DNA of 64,000 nucleotides, taken from the NCBI RefSeq assembly GCF_000220175.1, contig NZ_AFPU01000001.1, positions 903,512 to 967,511 on the forward strand. Direction: 5' to 3'. Position numbers and translations under genes: made by a program. Under the pieces are notes generated by a model that ran no database searches, was not told the origin of the DNA, and saw only the letters and a list, made by a program, of their open reading frames with translations. Positions 9,478 to 18,231 of this stretch are shown piece after piece; positions within the stretch are counted from its first letter, which is position 1, and every line of letters begins with the position of its first letter. This DNA is from Nitrosarchaeum koreense MY1. Its GTDB lineage: Archaea > Thermoproteota > Nitrososphaeria > Nitrososphaerales > Nitrosopumilaceae.

Positions 9478-9762
9478 ATGAATGCATGGACTAAATTTTG
9501 GAATTGGTATGAAAATAAGATTTTAGGTAGTGTCATCATAATTGCGATAATACAGTTTATTCAGATTCCACATATGATTTGGAATGCAGATTTGATGTTA
9601 GAAGCAGGATATGTTTCAAGAGTTCACCCATTAATTGACTGGTTACTATATGGAGTAGATTTAATCGAAATAATTTCAATCGTAAATGTAGGAATGATTA
9701 TGTTTAGTCTGATTAAAAAAAGAAGAGAAAACCAATCCATAAAGACTATTAAAAAAGAGTGA
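9478..9762 (+). CDS. Small two-helix membrane protein
   Basis: A 94-residue protein with two hydrophobic helices, about residues 17-35 (LGSVIIIAIIQFIQIP) and 59-81 (a VDLIEIISIVNVGMIMF stretch), and a basic lysine/arginine C-terminus that should face the cytoplasm. The aromatic N-terminus (WTKFWNWYENK) looks amphipathic. No family is recognised. A TATA-like box about 26 bases upstream and a tandem repeat before it suggest its own regulated promoter. Confidence 0.7.
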   Translation: MNAWTKFWNWYENKILGSVIIIAIIQFIQIPHMIWNADLMLEAGYVSRVHPLIDWLLYGVDLIEIISIVNVGMIMFSLIKKRRENQSIKTIKKE

Positions 9763-9802
9763 ATTAACTCCGGTACAAATAGAGGAAGGATTACAGTGAA
9801 CT

Positions 9803-9943
9803 ATGTCGTTATTTTGTGAAAAATGCAATAATCGAAGATTGCCAAAATGGGATAAAGTGGAAAATAAAACAAAGTGGCTTTGTGAAACTTGTTGCAATTA
9901 TGTTGATGATAAAAACAATATAATAGATCAATATCAAAAATAG
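9803..9943 (+). CDS. Four-cysteine zinc micro-protein (46 aa)
   Basis: A 46-residue frame starting MSLFCEKCNNRR. Cysteines occur as a CEKC pair near residue 5 and a CETCC cluster near residue 27, the spacing of a treble-clef or zinc-ribbon knuckle. It begins about 40 bases after the small membrane protein gene on the same strand. No named family; function unknown. The cysteine pattern, and the fit between its flanking genes, support it as coding. Confidence 0.6.
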   Translation: MSLFCEKCNNRRLPKWDKVENKTKWLCETCCNYVDDKNNIIDQYQK

Positions 9944-9958
9944 TTAAAATTTAATCAA

Positions 9959-11170
9959 TTATTTTTTTGATGCACTAACCAAAGAGACCACATCTCTATC
10001 TCTGAGCTGATAATCCACAGGCAACCGCAAGTTATATCTCAAGTCCTTTCCATATAGGAGTCCTTTTGTCAGATCTGTGTGAATTTCTTTTGCTAGATCA
10101 GCAATTGTTGCACCAGCTTTGAGCAATATCAAGTCAGGCAAAACACGCCCTTTTTTATCAGCTAAAAGTTTTTCGTCAGCCACAGGATAAATTGAATTCA
10201 TCTTTAGTAGTTTGAATACTGCCACGTTAATTGCAAATTGAACACCTGTTCGCATATATTCGCCCATTATCCCTTTTTTAATAAAATCCAAAGCGTTAAT
10301 CTGTTTTTCATTAAGATCTTCTGATTTTATTATTTCAAATTGTTCAGAACCTGGAGAATATTTGATCAATCCCTTTTGTTCAGCTCTTCTTAAACTAAAT
10401 TCACTATCTCCGCTAACAGGAATTACAATAGAATCATTGAATCGTTCTCGCAATCTAGCAAAATTTTTGTCTGCACCTTCCACATCAATTTTATTTGCAA
10501 CAATGAGTGTTGGTTTTGAAATTTTTCTAATATATGATGCAAGTTTTTTTGTATCAACCATATCGAAATTATCAAACTCTTTATCGCCCAACCCAAGTTT
10601 TAATAATGAATCTTTCACATGAATTGGATTAACACCAATTCCACGATAAAGATCAGTGATTGCATCTACAATACTTGAACCGGTTCGAATTGACTTTGAT
10701 ACTTTATCTCTATTTCCCTCTAAAATTTTATGGTACCATAAAATTAATTCCTCTTCAATATCTGCAAAATCAGATATTGGATCCCCACTACCAACCTCGG
10801 TAATTTTTCCAGATGAATCTATACCGCCAGATGCATCAACAACATGAAGTAATGCATCGGATTGAGCAGCAATTGAAAGAAATTGGTTTCCTAATCCTTT
10901 TCCCTTCCATGCATCTTTGATAAGACCAGGTAAATCAATTAATTCAACTGGGATGTATCTCCACCCGTCAACGCATTTTGAATTATTAGGATTATCTTGT
11001 ATTTTAAACTCTGGATGAACACATAAAGTAATTGCATGTGCAACGCCAGAAACAGGTTTTTTTGTTGTAAATGGATAAGAAGATATTTCTTCAGACGATA
11101 AAGTGGCAGCATTGTAAAAAGTTGTTTTACCAGTATTTGTTTTACCTATTAATCCAAGTTTAATTGGCAT
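9959..11170 (-). CDS. OBG/YchF-type GTPase with TGS domain
   Basis: A 403-residue translation-associated P-loop GTPase of the archaeal YchF/COG0012 group. The P-loop GKTNTGKT starts at residue 9-10, the switch DLPGLI lies near residue 78, and the base-specificity motif is NKID (VANKID), implying GTP, unlike the NxxE of bacterial YchF ATPases. The C-terminal ~80 residues form a TGS domain, probably RNA- or ribosome-binding. It is transcribed alone, convergent with the zinc micro-protein. Confidence 0.92.
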   Translation of the reverse strand: MPIKLGLIGKTNTGKTTFYNAATLSSEEISSYPFTTKKPVSGVAHAITLCVHPEFKIQDNPNNSKCVDGWRYIPVELIDLPGLIKDAWKGKGLGNQFLSIAAQSDALLHVVDASGGIDSSGKITEVGSGDPISDFADIEEELILWYHKILEGNRDKVSKSIRTGSSIVDAITDLYRGIGVNPIHVKDSLLKLGLGDKEFDNFDMVDTKKLASYIRKISKPTLIVANKIDVEGADKNFARLRERFNDSIVIPVSGDSEFSLRRAEQKGLIKYSPGSEQFEIIKSEDLNEKQINALDFIKKGIMGEYMRTGVQFAINVAVFKLLKMNSIYPVADEKLLADKKGRVLPDLILLKAGATIADLAKEIHTDLTKGLLYGKDLRYNLRLPVDYQLRDRDVVSLVSASKK

Positions 11171-11204
11171 GGTTTATTTGTAATCTAAGAATATTTATCT
11201 CTGC

Positions 11205-11570
11205 CTAGATATCAGAGTCATTGATTTTTTTGGTTATCTTTTCTAGGGATTGTGTTAATTCCTTTATTGACCATTCGATGTCACTAGCATCTTTTTTAGA
11301 TAATTCACTTTTCCATTTTTCTAAAACAATATTTGCTATTTCTGAACAGTTGTAAAGCAGATTCCAATATGGATGATGTTCTGCTGTTGAATATGCAAGC
11401 TCTGTTACATCAATTAATCCATTTTTCGCGCGTGCCAACGCTGTAATGTTTTCACCAAAAATTTTTACAATATCAACATCTAGATCTTTTTGTACCTTTA
11501 GCGGAGTATTATTTTTTTCATGTTTATTTACTAATTCGTGCAATTCGTTGTAAAAAATATCAAAAGTCAT
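11205..11570 (-). CDS. Helical protein of unknown function
   Basis: A 121-residue, mostly alpha-helical, charged protein beginning MTFDIFYNELHELV. I chose the ATG at 11570, two bases after the stop of the CoA-binding gene, over a longer frame that would overlap it. A central YSTAEHHPYWNLLYNCSEI segment is the most distinctive part. No membrane segment or motif is recognised. It is probably co-transcribed with the CoA-binding protein. Confidence 0.65.
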   Translation of the reverse strand: MTFDIFYNELHELVNKHEKNNTPLKVQKDLDVDIVKIFGENITALARAKNGLIDVTELAYSTAEHHPYWNLLYNCSEIANIVLEKWKSELSKKDASDIEWSIKELTQSLEKITKKINDSDI

Positions 11571-11572
11571 AA

Positions 11573-11983
11573 TTAAGATAATCTCTGATGTTCTGCCAGC
11601 ATACATCTATTAAATACAATTTTTATTCCATTATCTCTAGCCAAGTTTTCGGCTTCAACATTATGGATTCCTTCTTGAAGCCAAATTACCTTAGGTTTTT
11701 TCTTAATAGATTCTTTCACTACAGGAAGTACTTGATCAGATGGTCTAAACACATCAATGATATCAACATCATCAACAACTTCAGAAATTGTACTAAAACA
11801 TTTTTTACCTAAAATCTCATCAGTGGTAGGATTTACTGGAATTATAGTAAATCCATGTTCAGATAAATATTTTGGAACATAATATGCCGCCTTATGTTCA
11901 TTTTTAGACATGCCAATTACTGCAACACGTGTTAAGGAAAGAATATCTCTTATTTCATCATCGGTATAAGAATCGCGTTCCAT
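11573..11983 (-). CDS. CoA-binding domain protein (YccU-like)
   Basis: A 136-residue protein with the Rossmann-like CoA-binding fold: VAVIGMSKNEHKAAYYVPKYL near residue 18, then GFTIIPVNP, IDVFRPSDQV and KVIWLQEGI. It resembles the CoA-binding domain of succinyl-CoA synthetase alpha subunits but is free-standing, like bacterial YccU. The ATG at 11983 (MERDSYTDDEI) is preferred because the upstream extension is hydrophobic, low-complexity and not family-like. Ligand role unknown. Confidence 0.85.
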   Translation of the reverse strand: MERDSYTDDEIRDILSLTRVAVIGMSKNEHKAAYYVPKYLSEHGFTIIPVNPTTDEILGKKCFSTISEVVDDVDIIDVFRPSDQVLPVVKESIKKKPKVIWLQEGIHNVEAENLARDNGIKIVFNRCMLAEHQRLS

Positions 11984-12061
11984 GAAAAAATTAAAGCAGT
12001 GTAGGATATAATTTTTAAAGGAAATAGCATGGTATTTTAACAACTGGGAAAATTAAACGAC

Positions 12062-12586
12062 ATGGAATCTATGCCAGAAGAACCAAAAGACGTAGTGGTA
12101 TTAGGAGCAATTGCAAGAGGAATTAAAAAATTCGATAAAATACAAAAAGCAGCCCAGATTGACGGGGAAGAACTAAACGAAATTCTTGAGAAATTAGAAA
12201 AAAGAGAACTAATACAGGTAGAAGAAAAAAAAGGATTATTTGGAAAAAAAATTGAGCTTAAAATTACAGATAAAGGAACAAAAGAATTAGAAGAGAGGAT
12301 TCACGAATTACAAGATAAATGGAATCAAATGTCCTTACTGTACAAAAGTGGGGATAAAGAAAAACTAAAACAATACATGGACGATAACAAATCAATTCTT
12401 CCCACTATGATGTTTTTTGGAATAATGGACATTATGATGTTTTCAATGATGTTTAGTATGATGGGTATGATGATGACAGACTATGTACCGGCAGAAAGCA
12501 TTCCAAATGACATGGGTGGGGAAACTGCATCAGATGGAGGAATGGATTCTGATGGTGGTGGGTTTGACTTTGATGTCGGATTCTAA
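12062..12586 (+). CDS. Winged-helix protein with methionine-rich segment and Gly/Asp tail
   Basis: A 174-residue protein in three parts. Residues ~8-75 form a winged-helix DNA-binding domain (IQKAAQIDGEELNEILEKL as recognition helices, then a basic KKGLFGKKIELKIT wing). Residues ~118-145 are a hydrophobic run with about eleven methionines, likely a membrane helix. The last ~35 residues are acidic and glycine-rich. The layout suggests a membrane-tethered regulator; the Met run could bind soft metals such as copper. Both ideas are inference. Confidence 0.75.
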   Translation: MESMPEEPKDVVVLGAIARGIKKFDKIQKAAQIDGEELNEILEKLEKRELIQVEEKKGLFGKKIELKITDKGTKELEERIHELQDKWNQMSLLYKSGDKEKLKQYMDDNKSILPTMMFFGIMDIMMFSMMFSMMGMMMTDYVPAESIPNDMGGETASDGGMDSDGGGFDFDVGF

Positions 12587-12623
12587 GTTGATGTTTTATA
12601 TCACGAATAAAAAATAAATCCAA

Positions 12624-13628
12624 ATGGCATATAGTTCGTATGATAACCAAGGAATAGTCAAAGTACTATCATTTCTAAAATCCCACAATACAGAATATCT
12701 TTCAGGTCAAGATTTGAGTGACGTATTAAGAATAAGTCGAGTTGCAGTTTGGAAACATATTAAAAAAATCAGAGAGTTAGGATATAAAATAGAATCAAAA
12801 CAAAAGCTAGGATATAGATTAGAATCAAGCAGTGATAAATTACTTCCATGGGAGATAACATCGGGATTAAAGACCAAAATGTTTGGAAAGCATACGTATT
12901 ATTTTGATTCAGTGGATTCAACTCAAAACCAGGCAATGAAAATGGCATCAAGGGCAGTTCATGGCACATTGATCATTGCAGAAAAACAAACTAGTGGAAA
13001 AGGAAGGCTGGGAAGAAAATGGATTTCACCCAAAGGGGGAATATGGCTATCTATAATTCTACATCCAAAATTTGACATGTCGGTAATCACATTATTTCCA
13101 ATAGCTTCTGCACTTGCATTATCAAACGCAATTGAGAAAACATTAAACATAAAATCGGAGTTAAAATGGCCAAATGACATTACAATTAATGGTAAAAAAG
13201 TCGCTGGAATGTTAGTTGATGCATCTATAGAGTCAAACAAAATTGAAAATATGATTCTCGGAGTTGGAATAAATTATAATGTGGAGGTTAAACAAATTGA
13301 AAAAATTCTAAAAAATACTCCAAATTTTTATGGAGTTGCATCATTAAATGAACACCACAAAACAATAAAACCAGTGTTACTAGTTCAATCATTTTTATTG
13401 GAATTAGAAGAAATTTTTAATCTATTGAACAAAGGAGAAATTAAAAAAATAATCAAAGACTGGACAAAAAAATCATCTACCATAGGTCAAAATATAGAAT
13501 TAATTACAGAAGAGGGGAAAATAAAAGGCAAAGCAATCAAAATAGATAATGACGGAGCATTAGTCATATCATCTAATGAAAAAAATAAAAGAATCACATC
13601 AGGAGATATAACTCATATTATAAAATAA
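12624..13628 (+). CDS. birA: Biotin--[acetyl-CoA carboxylase] ligase with N-terminal HTH
   Basis: Activates biotin to biotinyl-AMP and attaches it to the carboxyl-carrier protein, which in this lineage feeds acetyl/propionyl-CoA carboxylase of the carbon-fixation cycle. The 334-residue protein has an N-terminal winged helix (YLSGQDLSDVLRISRVAVWKH), the catalytic signature SGKGRLGRKW near residue 125, KWPNDI, and a C-terminal SH3-like domain. The HTH makes it a probable bifunctional ligase/repressor. It starts 38 bases after the winged-helix membrane gene. Confidence 0.93.
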   Translation: MAYSSYDNQGIVKVLSFLKSHNTEYLSGQDLSDVLRISRVAVWKHIKKIRELGYKIESKQKLGYRLESSSDKLLPWEITSGLKTKMFGKHTYYFDSVDSTQNQAMKMASRAVHGTLIIAEKQTSGKGRLGRKWISPKGGIWLSIILHPKFDMSVITLFPIASALALSNAIEKTLNIKSELKWPNDITINGKKVAGMLVDASIESNKIENMILGVGINYNVEVKQIEKILKNTPNFYGVASLNEHHKTIKPVLLVQSFLLELEEIFNLLNKGEIKKIIKDWTKKSSTIGQNIELITEEGKIKGKAIKIDNDGALVISSNEKNKRITSGDITHIIK

Positions 13629-13639
13629 GATATTACAAA

Positions 13640-13996
13640 TTATTTTTTAATGATTTTTTTATTTACAGGTTTCTTCTTGTTCTTTGACACACTAGATTTA
13701 TCATCAGAGATTAGTTTTGACTGTTCTTTGAGAAGATTTTTTAGATCATTTTGGATATCAAAAACAGCATCAACCATTTCCTCGAGGGCTTTTGAATATT
13801 GGCGATAGACAGATAGTAATTCTGACTGCTTTTTAGTTATCTTTGAAAAATACTCATTTGAGCGTAAAAGATTAGCAGACGTGATTAATTCAGGCATATC
13901 AGATATTGGCCCTCCAAGTTCATCTAATTCTGATTGAATATCTTGAATTTGCTTACGAAGTTCATAAATAATTTTACCCACGCCTAATTTACTCAA
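13640..13996 (-). CDS. Coiled-coil protein with basic tail
   Basis: A 118-residue protein rich in heptad-like helices (IIYELRKQIQDIQSELDEL and SKALEEMVDAVFDIQNDLK), ending in a lysine-rich tail KKKPVNKKIIKK. No catalytic motif or membrane segment. The basic tail could bind nucleic acid or membrane surface. It converges on birA with an 11-base gap. Function unknown. Confidence 0.65.
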   Translation of the reverse strand: MSKLGVGKIIYELRKQIQDIQSELDELGGPISDMPELITSANLLRSNEYFSKITKKQSELLSVYRQYSKALEEMVDAVFDIQNDLKNLLKEQSKLISDDKSSVSKNKKKPVNKKIIKK

Positions 13997-14144
13997 TCTA
14001 AGATTTTGTAATTGTTAGAAGATTAAAGATTTACTGAAAATAATAGAACACTCAGCAAAAGTGACAAAAATCTATCAAAAAATACAAAGCATCTCAAAAT
14101 AGAAATAAATTATAACCAAAGTACAAGTATCAGAGTCATTGTCG

Positions 14145-15560
14145 ATGCGCATATTATGTGGAATTTTATTATTTGCCAGTTTTATTTCAATACCAGTATT
14201 TGCTCAAACTACATTTGATTCACAATCAATGTTCAAACAAGCTAATGAACACTTTTCAAAAGGAGAGTATAATCAAGCAGTTGTAATTTATGATGAAATT
14301 TTAGAAGAGATTCCAAATAACATATCCACAATGAAGATGAAAGCCATTGCACTAAGCAATTCAGGATATCATGATAGATCACTTAAAGAATTCTTCAAAA
14401 TTCTTCAGGAAAAACCAAATGATGTGACTTCACTCATCGGCATGGGTGTTGGTTTTGGAAATTTGGGGGAATATCAAGAATCAAAATATTATTTTGAAAA
14501 AGCATTGAATGAAAAACCAGACAGTATAGTAATTAATAATTATAAAGAATTTACAGATAAGGTAATTGCAAAATATCCATATACTCCAACAGAAAAGCCT
14601 GTGGATCTTAGAAATGAAGGGACAGTGCAAATTCCAGAATGGGTCAAGTTAATTGCAAAATGGTGGTCAGAAAAGCAAATTGAAGATTCAGAATTCACAT
14701 CGGCATTATTATTTATGATTGAAAACAAAATAATACAAATTCCAATCATTGAAACAAAATCATCGACAGAGAATAAAATACCAGATTGGATAAGAAATAA
14801 CGCTTCGTGGTGGGCTCAAAATACAATAAATGATCAAGATTTTGTTTCAGGAATTCAATACATGATGGAAAAAGGCATTATAGTTGTAGATATTAAAAAA
14901 TCACAAGAGGAAATTCAAAAAGATAAAGACTATGAATATAGTTTGTTTGAAAAATATATTCGTAGTATTTCAAAAAATGTTTCAGATGAAAAAAGATATA
15001 TCGAATATCCAAATCCAAGTGGAGATGTTATAAAAAAATTCCTCAGAGATTATACAAAGTGGAATTTTGAAGAAGAAGCAAAAACAGCATCCAGTAATTT
15101 TCCAGATCCCACATACGAGATAGTGGACGGAGTGTACATTGTAAATTATAAAGTCTTCATTAATGAACAGCCATCAGGATTACCATTAGATCATGTAAGT
15201 ACACTGAAAAACTCTTTTACATTTTGGGAAAAACAAGAATTAAGTTCTGAAGGGAATAAAGTCAAAATGATTTTTGAAATTACATCTCAGAAACATGAAG
15301 CAAATGTTTGGGTCACATGGGTAGTACGAGATATTGGAGAAGGAGTGTTAGGTCATGCACATCTAGGAAAAGGAGTTGTAGAGGTAACATTAGGCGATTA
15401 TAATTGCGATGGAAGATTTCAACTTTATGATGTTAAAACAGTTGAAACTATTATGACTCATGAGTTAGGTCATTCGATAGGACTAACACATGTCTCTGAT
15501 CCAAATAATATCATGTACACATCGTTAAAACCAAATTATGCATATTGTCTATTAGGATGA
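14145..15560 (+). CDS. Exported TPR protein with metzincin (matrixin-like) protease domain
   Basis: Begins with a signal peptide (RILCGILLFASFISIPVFAQ). Residues ~25-135 hold TPR-like helical repeats. Two copies of a ~38-residue domain follow (IPEWVKLIAKWW... and IPDWIRNNASWW...), a module common in thaumarchaeal surface proteins. The C-terminal ~200 residues carry HELGHSIGLTH, the zinc-binding HExxHxxGxxH motif, followed by the Met-turn NIMY. A secreted zinc endopeptidase is well supported. The ATG at 14145 is preferred; a TTG six bases earlier is also in frame. Confidence 0.88.
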   Translation: MRILCGILLFASFISIPVFAQTTFDSQSMFKQANEHFSKGEYNQAVVIYDEILEEIPNNISTMKMKAIALSNSGYHDRSLKEFFKILQEKPNDVTSLIGMGVGFGNLGEYQESKYYFEKALNEKPDSIVINNYKEFTDKVIAKYPYTPTEKPVDLRNEGTVQIPEWVKLIAKWWSEKQIEDSEFTSALLFMIENKIIQIPIIETKSSTENKIPDWIRNNASWWAQNTINDQDFVSGIQYMMEKGIIVVDIKKSQEEIQKDKDYEYSLFEKYIRSISKNVSDEKRYIEYPNPSGDVIKKFLRDYTKWNFEEEAKTASSNFPDPTYEIVDGVYIVNYKVFINEQPSGLPLDHVSTLKNSFTFWEKQELSSEGNKVKMIFEITSQKHEANVWVTWVVRDIGEGVLGHAHLGKGVVEVTLGDYNCDGRFQLYDVKTVETIMTHELGHSIGLTHVSDPNNIMYTSLKPNYAYCLLG

Positions 15561-15620
15561 TTTTAGAATCTAAGACACATGTTCCTAAATCCTTAAGTTG
15601 ATAACTTTCACAGAAAATTT

Positions 15621-15728
15621 GTGAGTTTTAGAGTAAGTGTTTTTTCAAAAAAAGAGTTACTAATCATAGTGGGATCGTCAGTCATTGTTTCAGTAATATT
15701 GTACATCACTTATGTCATAGGTAAATAA
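15621..15728 (+). CDS. Single-helix membrane micro-protein (35 aa)
   Basis: A GTG-started frame encoding MSFRVSVFSKKELL followed by one hydrophobic helix (IIVGSSVIVSVILYITYVIG) and a final lysine. The basic N-terminus, helix length and position in a gap behind the protease gene suit a small tail-anchored membrane protein. No family is recognised. It is too short for composition to prove coding, so confidence is moderate. Confidence 0.45.
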   Translation: MSFRVSVFSKKELLIIVGSSVIVSVILYITYVIGK

Positions 15729-15955
15729 TTAGGTTCTAAACTCTTTTATAGCCTCAAATAATATTTTGACCACTTATTAGATTAAAATTGGTGCCAGTCA
15801 TATTTAGTAAAATAAGTAAAAATTAGATCAAAAATAAAATAAATTATCAAAACGTTTAACAGAATCAGAACATTCGATCAAAATTCAAATAGAATAAAAA
15901 TAGTTTTCAAAAATTTGTTTATGTAAAAAATAGTTTCCGAAATATTATATTTTAG

Positions 15956-15983
15956 TTATTCTAGTTCTATAAAACTAGAATAA
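15956..15983. promoter_or_regulatory. 11-base perfect inverted repeat upstream of tfb
   Basis: TTATTCTAGTT and its exact reverse complement AACTAGAATAA flank a six-base CTATAA spacer, about 80 bases before the TFB start. The 335-base gap 15729-16063 is otherwise AT-rich and gene-free, with a TAGTTTYC-type motif repeated near 15901 and 15931. The palindrome is a candidate operator or RNA hairpin in the TFB leader. Which of the two is not decidable from sequence. Confidence 0.45.
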
Positions 15984-16063
15984 GAATTAGCTTAGCCTAC
16001 ATACAATTAACCTGTTGAAATAATGTAAAACGATAATAAGGCAAATGAAGCATTGTAATTATT

Positions 16064-16975
16064 ATGCTTAAGAGCACAACTGTATCTGGACCGAAATGTC
16101 CTTCATGTGGGGATAGAAAAATGGTTACAGATGAAACCACTGGAGAATTATTTTGTGGTAGATGTGGTTTCGTAGTTACGGATAAAATTTCAGACACAGG
16201 TGCAGAATGGCGATCATTTGCAAATGACGACACAAGTAGAGCCAGAACTGGAGCTGGAACATCATTAACAATGCATGATATGGGATTATCAACAGTTATC
16301 GGAGCTGCAAATAAAGATTCTACTGGAAAACCTTTAACATCATCGATGAAAAGTTCAATTGAAAGATTACGAACATGGGATAGTAGATCACAAGCTCATT
16401 CTTCCGCAGATAGAAATCTAAGACAGGCATTAAATGAGATGGGAAAATTAAAAGACAAACTTGCATTAACAGATGCAGTAGTTGAAAAAGCTGCATACAT
16501 TTACCGAAAGGCCATGGAAAAAAAATTGGTAAGGGGTCGTTCAATTCAGGGTTTAGTAGCAGCTTGTCTTTATGCAGCATGTAGAAATACAGAAACCCCT
16601 AGAACATTAGACGACGTTGCAAACGGCATCAACATTAGAAGAAAAGATGTTGCCAGATGCTATAGATTAATTTTTAGAGAATTAGAATTAAAAATGCCAG
16701 TGGTTGATCCGGTTAAAGGAGTATCAAGAATTGCAAGTATTGCAGAACTAAGTGAAAAGAGTAAACGAAAAGCAGTAGAAATTTTAGAGCAAGCAAAAGA
16801 AATAGGCATGGTGGCTGGAAAAGACCCGATGGGAATAGCTGCGGCTGCGCTTTATTTGGCATGTATTAGCACTGGGGAGGTAAAATCTCAAAAAGATATT
16901 TCAATTGCATCAGGAGTAACTGAAGTAACAATTAGAAATAGATGTGCAGGTTTGAGAAAAATGCTTCAAAACTAG
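16064..16975 (+). CDS. tfb: Transcription initiation factor IIB (TFB)
   Basis: Bridges TBP-bound promoter DNA to RNA polymerase. The 303-residue protein has the N-terminal zinc ribbon with Cys12, Cys15, Cys31 and Cys34 (KCPSCGD and CGRCGF), the B-finger/linker region GAEWRSFANDD, and two cyclin-like repeats (VRGRSIQGLVAACLYAACR and KDPMGIAAAALYLAC). Length is typical for archaeal TFB. Thaumarchaea usually carry several TFB paralogues, so this is probably one of a set. A palindrome upstream may regulate it. Confidence 0.96.
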   Translation: MLKSTTVSGPKCPSCGDRKMVTDETTGELFCGRCGFVVTDKISDTGAEWRSFANDDTSRARTGAGTSLTMHDMGLSTVIGAANKDSTGKPLTSSMKSSIERLRTWDSRSQAHSSADRNLRQALNEMGKLKDKLALTDAVVEKAAYIYRKAMEKKLVRGRSIQGLVAACLYAACRNTETPRTLDDVANGINIRRKDVARCYRLIFRELELKMPVVDPVKGVSRIASIAELSEKSKRKAVEILEQAKEIGMVAGKDPMGIAAAALYLACISTGEVKSQKDISIASGVTEVTIRNRCAGLRKMLQN

Positions 16976-16983
16976 TGAAAAAT

Positions 16984-17283
16984 ATGCTGAACAGGGATAA
17001 TACATGGTCAGATTGGCTTGACTTTAATGAAGAAACAATTTCAAAAATACCTCAATCCGCAGGAGTGTATATGATGCATGCGTCAATGAAAATTTTATTC
17101 ATTGGAGGTTCTGAAAATATTAAAAAAAGCATACAAGAAAAAGAAAAAGAACCATGCATCTCAAAAGCCACCAGAGTACGATACATGCAAACTGGTTCTT
17201 ATGAACAAGTTTCAGAGGATTTAATCAAGGATTATCAAGATAGACATGAGGGAAATATTCCTCAATGTATGAGTGTAGGATAA
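16984..17283 (+). CDS. GIY-YIG-like small protein
   Basis: A ~99-residue protein with an N-terminal GIY-YIG-like core: AGVYMMHASMKILFIGGSENI corresponds to the GVY and FIG strands that open this nuclease fold. The domain is short and the usual downstream catalytic Glu is not obvious. The ATG at 16984 is chosen; a GTG at 16975 overlapping the tfb stop (TAGTG) would add three residues and imply translational coupling. A DNA-repair-type nuclease or a degenerate relative are both possible. Confidence 0.65.
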   Translation: MLNRDNTWSDWLDFNEETISKIPQSAGVYMMHASMKILFIGGSENIKKSIQEKEKEPCISKATRVRYMQTGSYEQVSEDLIKDYQDRHEGNIPQCMSVG

Positions 17284-17315
17284 ACAATTCCAGATGATTT
17301 TCTAAATTTTAAAAA

Positions 17316-17738
17316 CTACAATGCAGTATTTTTGAATCTTTCATACTCAAGTGTATCCCAAGGGAACACAATATATTCAGTACCTTTTGTTTTTTGAGCA
17401 TATACTAATTGTTTGGGATATTTTTTGCCTGTTCTAGCAAATAAAGTAGCATATACAAAATCAGAAGGATTAGTCACATTTTGAATTATTTTCTTAAATG
17501 TTTTTCCAGAATCGTAAATATCATCAACAAAAAGAGAGTCCGAAGAAATTTTATTTTTATCCACAAGTATTGTATCAATTCCCAAGTGATCAGCTAATAA
17601 CCTTGCTGGAATTAAACCGCCACGACTGACTGTAGAAATACTTGAAAAAGATTTTGAAGATTTTAAAATTTTTTTAGAAAGCAATTTTGTCAATCTCTCA
17701 ATATCAGTCCAAGTGACATGTTGTGAAAGAGTATCCAT
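17316..17738 (-). CDS. Phosphoribosyltransferase, xanthine/hypoxanthine-guanine type
   Basis: A 140-residue type I phosphoribosyltransferase. The PRPP-binding loop LFVDDIYDSGKT is clear near residue 69, the first loop STVSRGGLIPARLLAD lies near residue 36, and a C-terminal VFPWDTLEYERF contains the W-D/E pattern seen in xanthine-guanine enzymes. It probably salvages purine bases. Base specificity cannot be decided from sequence. Single gene, convergent with the GIY-YIG-like gene. Confidence 0.85.
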   Translation of the reverse strand: MDTLSQHVTWTDIERLTKLLSKKILKSSKSFSSISTVSRGGLIPARLLADHLGIDTILVDKNKISSDSLFVDDIYDSGKTFKKIIQNVTNPSDFVYATLFARTGKKYPKQLVYAQKTKGTEYIVFPWDTLEYERFKNTAL

Positions 17739-17785
17739 ACATGTTTGGTGGTTTTACCTAGATTAAGTTGTTATGATAAAATGAT

Positions 17786-18178
17786 TCAAAAAGTACCCAT
17801 TACCGGTTTTTTTAGAGGCTCAATAATCTTAAGAATATTAAATGCATATTTACTGAAATTTGCTTCCTTTTCAGAAGATACTAACAAAACATCATCGTTT
17901 GCTAATGGAAAGCTCATCACAATTACCTTATCTCGATAAGACATTGAAAAATGAACTTCGCCAAACTCTTTATCAAATTCATGCCTCATGCGAACTCTAA
18001 GTGCAAGTTCCATGAACATCATTTCATCTTGTTTTTGAGATTCTAATGAGTGCATTCCCTTCTTCATTCCCCCTGCAACAAGATGACCTCGATTATTGAT
18101 GATTCTAGCAGACCTTAGAAGTGGGTCCAATTGAATAATTTTTTGACACATTTGTTCTAGTTCTTCAACACTAGCCAC
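17786..18178 (-). CDS. DUF6659-like protein, copy 1
   Basis: A 130-residue protein of a small family seen three times in this window (also 22665-23090 and 36354-36728). The shared core is R-x-A-x-(I/V) followed by a GHLVAGGMKKG turn, a charged helix with an RM/RK-x-EFD element, and a strand DDVLLVSSEKE. The pattern suggests a profilin/roadblock-like sensory fold. It is divergent from phaE with a ~50-base gap, so it may share PHA-locus regulation. Function unknown. Confidence 0.75.
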   Translation of the reverse strand: MASVEELEQMCQKIIQLDPLLRSARIINNRGHLVAGGMKKGMHSLESQKQDEMMFMELALRVRMRHEFDKEFGEVHFSMSYRDKVIVMSFPLANDDVLLVSSEKEANFSKYAFNILKIIEPLKKPVMGTF

Positions 18179-18231
18179 TTGTCTAATTAAACAAGCGATC
18201 TATTTATTGAGAGCTATCACAATAATAATCC

